Source of the DNA: JASLCR01 sp046462475
Lineage (GTDB): Bacteria > Patescibacteriota > Saccharimonadia > Saccharimonadales > Saccharimonadaceae
DNA: 11,343 nucleotides
NCBI GenBank assembly: GCA_046462475.1
Contig: JBKGVB010000001.1
Location: forward strand, 1 to 11,343
Direction of reading: 5' to 3'
The position numbers and the translations under genes were made by a program. Below the pieces are notes generated by a model that saw nothing but the letters and a program-made list of their open reading frames with translations, was not told the DNA's origin and searched no databases. Of the stretch, positions 1 through 6,219 are shown one piece after another; positions within the stretch are counted from its first letter, which is position 1; the number at the start of each line of letters is the position of its first letter.

Positions 1-285
1 TATAAAGACTTGCCACTGGCGGGGCAAAACGCTTATACTTTAGTCAAGGGAAAAGACACCCCTCAAACGCCGCACGGTTATTCGGGTCGAGCCGGCCTCT
101 ACGAAGTTATGGATGTTACTGAAGAAATCCAGAATCTCATCGTAAAGCGGGCAACGAGTGCTGAGATTCAGCGCCAGGCTATTGCCCAAGGTATGATTAC
201 GATGCGTCAGGATGGCTATCTGAAGTCTCTTACAGGACTGACGACCCTAGAAGAAGTTAACCGTGTAGCGGCTGAGACCGCATAG
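1..285 (+). CDS. pilB: PilB/GspE-family T4P assembly ATPase, 3' end only
   Basis: This is the last 94 codons of a type IV pilus extension ATPase; the gene enters the window in frame at base 1 and ends at TAG 283-285. PilB hydrolyses ATP on the cytoplasmic side of PilC to drive pilin polymerisation. The visible part is the C-terminal subdomain that follows the Walker and zinc-binding regions. It carries the family pattern GYSGRAGLYEVM, then a helical stretch with LIVKRATSAEIQ, then GMITMRQDGYLKSLTGLT and TTLEEVNRV, which are characteristic of GspE/PilB C-termini. The Walker A and B motifs and the cysteine tetrad lie upstream and cannot be checked. pilT follows after 20 bp, so the two are probably cotranscribed. 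Assignment as PilB and not a secretion GspE rests on the neighbouring pilT, pilC and pilin genes. Confidence 0.93.
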   Translation, partial: YKDLPLAGQNAYTLVKGKDTPQTPHGYSGRAGLYEVMDVTEEIQNLIVKRATSAEIQRQAIAQGMITMRQDGYLKSLTGLTTLEEVNRVAAETA

Positions 286-293
286 AAACGAGC

Positions 294-300
294 AAGGTGG
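294..300 (+). promoter_or_regulatory. Shine-Dalgarno site deciding the pilT start
   Basis: AAGGTGG lies 5 bases before ATG 306 and resembles the AAAGGTGG before the pilin gene at 2671-2678. An upstream in-frame GTG at 297 lies inside this site and so is an unlikely start. Confidence 0.65.
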
Positions 301-305
301 GAAAT

Positions 306-1376
306 ATGGATACACAAAATCTCAGAATCGAATTACTCCTCGAAGAAGTTGTTAAGAAGCGCGCATCAGACCTTCACTTGCAGGTCGGGTTGCCGCCAAT
401 GCTGCGTGTTGATGGTTCATTGACACCTATTGCAGGCTATGATCCCCTCGATGAGGCAAAGGTTGAGGCGCTCGTATTTGCAATTCTTGATCAAGAGCAG
501 CAACAGATTTTGAATAAAGACAAAGAATTCGACTTTTCATTTGCCTTTGGTAATCTCGGGCGATTCCGTGTCAATGCGTTTCATGAGCGCGGCAACTTGG
601 CAGCAGCACTTCGCTTGATTCCAAATGAGATCAAGAGCGTGACCGAGCTCGGTATGCCACCAGTGGTGATGAATTTTGCTGATTATCCACGCGGACTCGT
701 GCTTGTTACTGGTCCGACTGGTTCAGGTAAGTCGACGACACTTGCAGCATTGGTCGACAAGATCAATAGCGAACGAGCGAGTCATATTATTACCATCGAA
801 GATCCAATTGAATTTACACATAAAAGTAAGAAGTCGGTAGTTGTCCAGCGAGAAGTGCACTACGATACCTATTCGTTTTCTGCTGCGCTTCGCTCAAGCC
901 TTCGTCAGGACCCAGATGTCGTGCTGATCGGTGAGATGCGTGACCTTGAGACTATTTCCGCAGCTATTACTATCGCTGAGACCGGACACCTTGTCTTTGC
1001 AACACTACATACCAACTCGGCAGCGCAATCGATCGATCGTATGATCGACGTATTCCCGCCGCACCAGCAGCCTCAGATTCGTGCGCAGCTTTCAAATATC
1101 TTGATGGCAATTTGTTCACAGCGTCTTGTGCCGGCTATCGGTGGCGGACGTGTCGTAGCGGCCGAGGTGCTCATCGCTAATCCAGCAGTACGTAATATTA
1201 TTCGTGAAGGGAAGTCACACCAGCTCGATGCTGTTATTCAGACCGGGGCTGATCAAGGTATGCAGACGATGGACCGTACGCTAGCTAGCCTGGTGCAAGC
1301 AGGCACGATCACTTTTGATGAAGCTCGTAATTTTGCAGTCGATATAACAGAACTCGAACGGTTGATGAGAGGATAG
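306..1376 (+). CDS. pilT: PilT type IV pilus retraction ATPase
   Basis: Hexameric AAA-like ATPase of 356 residues that powers pilus retraction (twitching, adhesion, DNA uptake) from the cytoplasmic face. The N-terminal PAS-like domain shows the ASDLHLQVG motif near residue 24. Walker A is GPTGSGKST at residues 136-144. The Asp box is ITIEDPIEF. Walker B is LIGEMRD at about 207-213, with the catalytic Glu at 210. The His box is GHLVFATLHT. The C-terminal VRNIIREGK matches the conserved AIRNLIRE motif that separates PilT from PilB. Length is typical of PilT (about 340-370). ATG 306 is preferred over GTG 297 because of AAGGTGG at 294-300. pilB lies 20 bp upstream and pilC starts 10 bp downstream, which indicates a pilB-pilT-pilC operon. 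All core motifs are intact, so retraction should be functional. Confidence 0.96.
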   Translation: MDTQNLRIELLLEEVVKKRASDLHLQVGLPPMLRVDGSLTPIAGYDPLDEAKVEALVFAILDQEQQQILNKDKEFDFSFAFGNLGRFRVNAFHERGNLAAALRLIPNEIKSVTELGMPPVVMNFADYPRGLVLVTGPTGSGKSTTLAALVDKINSERASHIITIEDPIEFTHKSKKSVVVQREVHYDTYSFSAALRSSLRQDPDVVLIGEMRDLETISAAITIAETGHLVFATLHTNSAAQSIDRMIDVFPPHQQPQIRAQLSNILMAICSQRLVPAIGGGRVVAAEVLIANPAVRNIIREGKSHQLDAVIQTGADQGMQTMDRTLASLVQAGTITFDEARNFAVDITELERLMRG

Positions 1377-1386
1377 GACATAGGCG

Positions 1387-2598
1387 GTGCGAAAGTTTAC
1401 TTACGAAGCGAAAGACCTCTCGACTGGCAAGGTTGTCAAAGCCGAAGTTCAGGCTGAGTCAGAAAACGCCGCCGCTAAGCTTTTGATCGCTCAAGGATTC
1501 TCTCCGCGCAATATCAAAGAGGTGGACGAAAATGGCTCTTTCCTTGCGAAGATCACTGGACGCATCACCTTGAAAGACAAGGTTGTCTTTACGCGTCAGT
1601 TAGCCACACTCATCGGGGCGGGGTTGCCATTGACGCAAAGTCTTCATACTGTTCGCGAGCAGACCGAGAACAAGCGTCTTGGCAGTGTGATCGATGAAGT
1701 GATCAGTGATGTGGAAGGCGGTAAGACGCTGTCCGACTCTTTTGGTAGGCATGATGATGTGTTTGATAGTATCTTCTTGGCTCTTGTGGCTGCTGGAGAA
1801 GCCTCAGGTACGCTTGATGACTCCTTGAAGCGTGTTGCTGCACAGCAAGAAAAAGATGCTGCCATGATGAGCAAGATCCGCAGCGCGATGACATATCCAA
1901 TTATTGTGCTTCTCGTCATCTTTGCAGTGGTAGGCTTTATGCTTGTCGTCGTGGTGCCGCAAGTTGAGAATCTGTATAAAAACCTTAACCAGACGCTGCC
2001 ATTTATTACGCAGATGATGGTCGGGACGGCTGAGTTTGTTATACACTTCTGGTGGCTGGTGCTGATTATTTTGGCAGCTGTCATTTTCTTTGGACGACAG
2101 TATCTCCAGACAGAGGGGGGCACCAAGGCGAAAGACACCTTGAAGCTGAATATTCCATTATTTGGTTCGATGTTCCGCAAGCTCTATATGGCTCGCTTTA
2201 CGCGCACAGCACAGACTCTACTAAAGACGGGTGTGCCGATGCTGGATACGCTTCGTATTGCAGGGCGCGCAGTAAATAATACTATTATTGATGGAGCGAT
2301 CGAGCGTGCAGCAGAGAAAGTGAAGGGTGGTGTCGCACTGTCGAAGGCGCTGCAGCCAGAGGAGTATATACTACCATTCGTGCCGCAGATGATTAGTATC
2401 GGTGAGCAATCTGGTAAGGTGGACGAAATGATGGGCAAGGCCGCTCAGGTATATGAAGATGAACTCGACGAACAGATCCAGGCGATTTCTACAGCGATTG
2501 AGCCGATTCTCATGGTTGTTTTGGCAGTGGTTGCCGGCGGCCTAGTGGGTGCGATTCTTCTGCCGATTTATGGATTAGTGAACAACGTTGGTATATAA
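1387..2598 (+). CDS. pilC: PilC/GspF-family inner-membrane platform protein
   Basis: Polytopic platform protein of 403 residues, the usual family length, on which the PilB and PilT motors act and through which pilins are drawn into the fibre. Two T2SSF repeats are visible. The first (about 66-189) begins VFTRQLATLIGAGLPL and contains the GGKTLSDSF and VAAGEASGTLDDSL signatures. The second (about 269-391) begins ARFTRTAQTLLKTGVPML and contains the matching FVPQMISIGEQSGKVDEM. Membrane segments are at about 171-190, 217-235 and 372-396. The N-terminal FTYEAKD with GKV matches the usual PilC opening. The start is GTG 1387; no ATG lies near it, and only a weak GAGG or AGGAC-like purine stretch precedes it. 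It closes the motor operon, and an 89-bp gap with a promoter follows. Confidence 0.95.
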   Translation: MRKFTYEAKDLSTGKVVKAEVQAESENAAAKLLIAQGFSPRNIKEVDENGSFLAKITGRITLKDKVVFTRQLATLIGAGLPLTQSLHTVREQTENKRLGSVIDEVISDVEGGKTLSDSFGRHDDVFDSIFLALVAAGEASGTLDDSLKRVAAQQEKDAAMMSKIRSAMTYPIIVLLVIFAVVGFMLVVVVPQVENLYKNLNQTLPFITQMMVGTAEFVIHFWWLVLIILAAVIFFGRQYLQTEGGTKAKDTLKLNIPLFGSMFRKLYMARFTRTAQTLLKTGVPMLDTLRIAGRAVNNTIIDGAIERAAEKVKGGVALSKALQPEEYILPFVPQMISIGEQSGKVDEMMGKAAQVYEDELDEQIQAISTAIEPILMVVLAVVAGGLVGAILLPIYGLVNNVGI

Positions 2599-2603
2599 AT
2601 ACT

Positions 2604-2631
2604 AGACATTTTATTTCAAGGTGCGTATGAT
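2604..2631 (+). promoter_or_regulatory. Putative sigma70-type promoter of the pilin gene
   Basis: TAGACA (2604-2609) and TATGAT (2626-2631) are separated by 16 bp and each matches five of six consensus positions. This predicts transcription from about 2638 with a 50-base leader before the pilin ATG. It would let the abundant pilin be expressed apart from the pilB-T-C genes. Confidence 0.45.
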
Positions 2632-2687
2632 AACCTTAAGCGGTATAGGCCGAAGTAAGAAAGTTCATAGAAAGGTGGCAAAAGTTC

Positions 2688-3152
2688 ATGAACCAACTAA
2701 CAAATAAAAAAGGATTCACCATTATCGAGGTGGTCTTGGTGCTTGCAATCGCAGCGCTGATCTTCCTTATGATTTTCGTGGCATTCCCAGCACTTCAGCG
2801 TGGGCAAAAGAATACAGCACGTAAGGATGACTTGAATACTATCGCATCAGCGGTCAACACGTATCGTTCAAATCATTCTGGTAGCCTTCCTTCTGCTACG
2901 AGTGACTTGTCTTCATATATAGATAAGCTATCACAGATAGATACAGGTAGCGTTGAGGTTGTAGCTAATGACTTCACTCTGCCTACAGCAAGTGATGCAG
3001 ACATCGATAAGGCATGGGTTGTCAAATCTGCGACATGCAAAGACGATGGAACATACAATACTACTAGTTCAAAGAAGTCGGCAGCTATTATAACTATCAC
3101 CCAGAACTCATCAGGGACAAGCGGCTATGGCTTTATTTGCCAGAGCGTGTAG
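2688..3152 (+). CDS. Type IV prepilin, probable major pilin
   Basis: Class III-signal prepilin of 154 residues. The short basic leader ends KKG, and PilD is expected to cut between Gly9 and Phe10, exposing FTIIEVV with the conserved Glu at mature position 5. Residues 10-36 form the hydrophobic helix that anchors the subunit in the membrane and packs in the fibre core. The globular part is small (about 110 residues), with Cys117 and Cys151 placed to form the C-terminal disulfide loop common in pilins. It has AAAGGTGG nine bases before its ATG, its own candidate promoter and its own terminator. These, together with its position after pilC, suggest the main structural subunit. The alternative is one of several pilins, with the true major subunit elsewhere in the genome. 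Naming it pilA would be inference. Confidence 0.88.
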   Translation: MNQLTNKKGFTIIEVVLVLAIAALIFLMIFVAFPALQRGQKNTARKDDLNTIASAVNTYRSNHSGSLPSATSDLSSYIDKLSQIDTGSVEVVANDFTLPTASDADIDKAWVVKSATCKDDGTYNTTSSKKSAAIITITQNSSGTSGYGFICQSV

Positions 3153-3174
3153 TCTCGGTAGGTAATGAATGCAC

Positions 3175-3209
3175 AATCGACTCGGCAGTTGCCGAGTCGA
3201 TTTCTTATT
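3175..3209 (+). terminator. Intrinsic terminator after the pilin gene
   Basis: AATCGACTCGGCA (3175-3187) and TGCCGAGTCGATT (3190-3202) are perfect 13-base inverted arms around a two-base centre. They are followed by a T-rich tail, TTTCTTATT. The hairpin lies 22 bases past the pilin stop and isolates the pilin transcript from pilD. Confidence 0.85.
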
Positions 3210-3211
3210 CT

Positions 3212-3237
3212 CGCTTATGCTGTGATAGCATAGATCT
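3212..3237 (+). promoter_or_regulatory. Putative extended -10 promoter of pilD
   Basis: CGCTTATGCTGTGAT (3212-3226) contains an extended -10 element, TG-C-TGTGAT, 11 bases before the pilD ATG. It matches 13 of 15 bases of the element ahead of the minor pilin operon at 4175-4189. TATGCT/AGCATA inverted arms (3216-3221 and 3227-3232) overlap it. No Shine-Dalgarno lies between it and the ATG. Confidence 0.4.
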
Positions 3238-4143
3238 ATGACTAATGTTGTTCTTGGAATTATTATTACTGCGCTGGGCCTTGTATTGGGTAGCTTTGCT
3301 GGAGCATCCGTATGGCGGCTGAGAGCTCGCCAGTTGGTAGATGACAAGAAGGACGGCGAGAAGGTATCAGCGAAGGAATTTAAGACCCTGAAGCCCCTTG
3401 CAGAGTCGACAATGCGAAATGATCGATCTCGCTGTCTGCATTGTGGGCATACGCTCGCGTGGTACGATCTTATTCCAATCGTAAGCTGGCTTAGTACAGG
3501 TGGAAAGTGTCGCTACTGCAAGAAGACAATTGGGTGGTTTGAGCCACTAATAGAGGTGGGTATGGCAGCACTCCTTGTCTTGCTCTATACGATGTGGCCA
3601 GTGGTAAGTCCTGGCGGCACGATTGTTGAGTTTATCCTATGGATTGTTGTTGCCGTGATGCTCGTGATTCTCTTTGCTTATGACTTAAAGTGGTTTTTGC
3701 TTCCTAATGTCATCGTATTTCCCCTCATCGCATTTAGTGCAGTGATCGCTATGATCCGAATACTTGGTATGAGTGATACGACGGGTGGATTACTCTCTTT
3801 ACTTGGAAGTATAGTACTGCTTGGTGGTCTATATGGTGCGCTCTATTATTTCTCATACTTCCGCTATGGGGAAGAAAAGACTTGGGTAGGGTTTGGCGAT
3901 GTGAAGCTTGGTGTCGCGCTGGGACTCTTGCTTGGTGATTGGAAACTCGCATTTCTTACAGTATTTTTAGCGAATCTTATTGGCGTGATTATTGTGCTGC
4001 CAGCTCTGGTAAGCAAGAAGCTTACTATGAAAGCGCATGTTCCATTCGGGCCACTGCTGATACTTGGGTTTTTTATCGCACTCTTTTTCGGTACGTATAT
4101 CTTGGAGTGGTACGGGCATCTGTCTGGTCTCTCGATCGTGTAA
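3238..4143 (+). CDS. pilD: PilD-type prepilin peptidase (A24 family)
   Basis: Polytopic aspartic protease of 301 residues that removes prepilin leaders and, in the wider family, N-methylates the new N-terminus. The N-terminal domain opens with ALGLVLGSFAGASVWRL and carries the zinc-type cysteine pairs CLHC (66, 69) and CRYC (91, 94), flanking the conserved WYDLIPIVSWL. The catalytic aspartates are Asp149 in FAYDLKWFLLPN and Asp221 in VGFGDVKLG (the GxGD motif). The C-terminal HVPFGPLL motif is also present. Around eight hydrophobic segments are visible. Residues 31-63, before the first CxxC, form a charged, Lys-rich linker longer than in many homologues. Its substrates are presumably the five prepilins encoded around it. 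No Shine-Dalgarno precedes ATG 3238, which fits a nearly leaderless mRNA. Confidence 0.95.
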   Translation: MTNVVLGIIITALGLVLGSFAGASVWRLRARQLVDDKKDGEKVSAKEFKTLKPLAESTMRNDRSRCLHCGHTLAWYDLIPIVSWLSTGGKCRYCKKTIGWFEPLIEVGMAALLVLLYTMWPVVSPGGTIVEFILWIVVAVMLVILFAYDLKWFLLPNVIVFPLIAFSAVIAMIRILGMSDTTGGLLSLLGSIVLLGGLYGALYYFSYFRYGEEKTWVGFGDVKLGVALGLLLGDWKLAFLTVFLANLIGVIIVLPALVSKKLTMKAHVPFGPLLILGFFIALFFGTYILEWYGHLSGLSIV

Positions 4144-4180
4144 TCTGAGATAATGAGTCCTCCCTCGTTGTTGCCGCTTA

Positions 4181-4189
4181 TGCTATAAT
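4181..4189 (+). promoter_or_regulatory. Extended -10 promoter of the minor pilin operon
   Basis: TGCTATAAT is a perfect extended -10 box (TG-n-TATAAT). The ATG at 4198 lies eight bases beyond it, about where transcription should start, and no Shine-Dalgarno is present. The predicted mRNA is leaderless. No -35 match is seen at the right spacing, as is common for extended -10 promoters. Confidence 0.7.
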
Positions 4190-4197
4190 TACCTCAA

Positions 4198-4920
4198 ATG
4201 AGCACGCAAAAACACTCCGGTTTTACGATCATTGAGGTAATGCTCTTTGTTGCGATCTCGGCGGTAGTGACTACCGCGGCCCTCGTCGGCTGGTCGACAA
4301 ACATCAATACACAGAGTTATCGTGATAGTGCTCGATCTCTTGCGTCCGCACTGGGGCAGCAGTATACCAACACATTGAATGTATCGAATGACCGAGCAAA
4401 TGACCAGACATGCAATAACTCAAATATAGCTCAGAGCAATCCAGGTACGCCTATCGGTCAAACAGACTGTGTCTTGATGGGCCGATATATTGTTATGAAG
4501 GGCACTAAGCTAGCAATGAGCAATATTATTGGCTCTGGCTCTTCAGCAAGTGGCAATGATATGAGCGCGATAGCCGCATACAGTCCGGTGGCGGATACGG
4601 CAAGTGGCTCTTCGTATAGTATTCCATGGTCCTCGCGACCATATCCTTCGAAAGACAACAAAGCGGCGACCCTAAATGTTGCTATTGCAATCGTACGTTC
4701 GCCGGTGAGTGGTACGGTGTATACATTTGTAAAGCCATTTAATGCAGATAGTGATAGTCCACGGGTAGCCGACATTATTGATAGTGCTAACCAGCAGAAA
4801 ATGACTATTTGCCTTGACCCGGAATCAACGGTAGTTGGCGGCACGCAAGCAGTGGTGGTGAACCAGTATGCTGCTTCGAGCAGTGCGATAAATGTCGAGG
4901 CGGGGAATACTTCATGCTAA
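4198..4920 (+). CDS. Minor prepilin, GspH/FimT/FimU-like
   Basis: Prepilin of 240 residues. The leader MSTQKHSG should be cut between Gly8 and Phe9, giving FTIIEVMLF with Glu at mature position 5, followed by a hydrophobic helix to about residue 32. The globular domain has four cysteines (72, 91, 205, 240). It ends with a segment around TICLDPES, a glycine pair and a short strand, which resembles the C-terminal strand pattern of GspH/FimT pilins. Serine- and glycine-rich loops dominate the middle. It is first in a run of four overlapping genes and its 3' end overlaps the next by 7 bp, so translation is likely coupled. The subclass call comes from gene order and general pattern; prepilin status is secure. 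Confidence 0.85.
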   Translation: MSTQKHSGFTIIEVMLFVAISAVVTTAALVGWSTNINTQSYRDSARSLASALGQQYTNTLNVSNDRANDQTCNNSNIAQSNPGTPIGQTDCVLMGRYIVMKGTKLAMSNIIGSGSSASGNDMSAIAAYSPVADTASGSSYSIPWSSRPYPSKDNKAATLNVAIAIVRSPVSGTVYTFVKPFNADSDSPRVADIIDSANQQKMTICLDPESTVVGGTQAVVVNQYAASSSAINVEAGNTSC

Positions 4921-5510
4921 GAATGTACCAACGAGGAGACACAATTATAGAGGTGCTTCTTGCGGTGACGGTGTTCTCACTAGTCTCCGTTGGGACGATG
5001 ATGGTGATGAACCAGGGGACAAGCTCTGCTCAGCGTGCGCTCGAGATAACGCTCGTGAAGGAACAGATTGACTCACAGGCAGAGGCGCTTCGTGCCGCGC
5101 AGCAAGCATATGCAGTTGATAAGACGAGTGATGAGGGATCTACCTGGACGCAGATCACTAATATTAATAGTGGTAATGGGACGGGGAGCGTCCCGCCTGC
5201 CAGTGGTAATCAGTGTCCGGACAACTATAGCGGCACCTCAGTCTTTGCGATGAATGGAAGAACTGCGGGTATTATACAAGGCGCCCAGCTGCTCGGGGCG
5301 GGGGCGACTAATGCGCCACCTTATTCCCAGGTCACCTATAATAATGACGATAGTGCACAAAATGTTTATGGCCTATGGATCGAGAGTGGAAAGAGCAGTG
5401 GGGCGCCACTCGCGTATGATTTTACGATTCATGCCTGTTGGTACAGTGTCGGTACAAATAAACCTATGGAATTACAGACGGTAGTGAGGCTTTATGATCC
5501 AGCATCCTAA
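4914..5510 (+). CDS. Minor prepilin, GspI/PilV-like, with Asp at mature position 1
   Basis: Prepilin-like protein of 198 residues. The leader ends QRG, and the predicted cut is Gly8|Asp9, giving DTIIEVLLAVTVFS with Glu at mature position 5. Asp in place of Phe or Met at position 1 is unusual. After the hydrophobic helix (about 10-33), residues 38-66 form the long amphipathic helix containing KEQIDSQAEALRAAQ, which resembles the AQ..AE.LRA pattern of PilV/GspI. Cys101 and Cys175 could pair. The start at 4914 overlaps the previous stop by 7 bp, with GGGG eight bases upstream; ATG 4923 is an alternative that shortens the leader by three residues. The 3' end overlaps the next gene by 17 bp. Confidence 0.82.
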   Translation: MLRMYQRGDTIIEVLLAVTVFSLVSVGTMMVMNQGTSSAQRALEITLVKEQIDSQAEALRAAQQAYAVDKTSDEGSTWTQITNINSGNGTGSVPPASGNQCPDNYSGTSVFAMNGRTAGIIQGAQLLGAGATNAPPYSQVTYNNDDSAQNVYGLWIESGKSSGAPLAYDFTIHACWYSVGTNKPMELQTVVRLYDPAS

Positions 5511-6219
5511 AACACGTGGCTTTACATTGGTTGAGTTGCTCCTCGCGATGAGTTTTCTTGCGATTCTATTGGTGGCAATCGCGACACTAACGATTCAGGT
5601 AGTAAATATCTATACGAGAGGAGTGACGCTCACGGCCGTTGATCAGGCTGGCCAGACGCTGGCGGGTGAGTTGCAGACTACTCTTAATCAATCTGCTGGC
5701 AACGATGTGCAGATGCAATCAGTAGGAGGTGATGAGAGTCACCCGAATGGCGGTCGGCTTTGTACGGGAAGTGTCAGTTATGCATGGAATTACGGCCCTA
5801 CAATTACGGGTAATGACATATCTTATGCCACACCAAATACTATAAATGGTTCAAAGGACGTGCGTTTTGTGCGTTTTCCAGATGCTTCAGGAAACGCTTG
5901 TGTACTGGACAAGACAACAAATGATTATCCACCGATTCCTTCCACGGCAACGGAGCTTTTAGTATCGAAGGATCGTGATCTTGCACTGCGTGCATTTGAT
6001 CTCTCTAAGAACTCTCTTGGCTCTCAGGTAATATATACGGTAAGTATGACTATCGCCACAAATAATGGGGATGACTTTATTACAACGGGTAGTGACACAG
6101 GTCTTTGTGCGCCGTCACATGGAGCTAATGGATCGGGCGACGATAGTTTTTGCGCAGTGAATACATTTAATTTTACCGCGCGTTCAGGCAGTATGGATAC
6201 TACAGGAGGAGGGCAGTAA
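5494..6219 (+). CDS. Minor prepilin, GspJ/PilW-like
   Basis: Prepilin of 241 residues. Leader MIQHPKTRG, cut predicted at Gly9|Phe10, mature start FTLVELLLAM with Glu at position 5; the hydrophobic segment runs to about residue 38. The following helix, with TAVDQAGQTLAGELQTTL, matches the usual GspJ/PilW region after the transmembrane helix. The globular part is rich in Asn, Gly, Ser and Thr and has four cysteines. GTGAGG lies four bases before ATG 5494. It overlaps the upstream prepilin by 17 bp and its UAA shares one base with the next ATG (TAATG at 6217-6221), so the quartet is translationally coupled. Its role is inferred to be in the pilus-initiating minor pilin complex. Confidence 0.82.
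   Translation: MIQHPKTRGFTLVELLLAMSFLAILLVAIATLTIQVVNIYTRGVTLTAVDQAGQTLAGELQTTLNQSAGNDVQMQSVGGDESHPNGGRLCTGSVSYAWNYGPTITGNDISYATPNTINGSKDVRFVRFPDASGNACVLDKTTNDYPPIPSTATELLVSKDRDLALRAFDLSKNSLGSQVIYTVSMTIATNNGDDFITTGSDTGLCAPSHGANGSGDDSFCAVNTFNFTARSGSMDTTGGGQ

Noticed and set aside
1644..2438. Open frames on the - strand opposite pilC, up to 178 codons.
   Set aside because: They lie wholly inside a strongly conserved PilC gene, lack recognisable domains and have compositions expected of a shadow frame.
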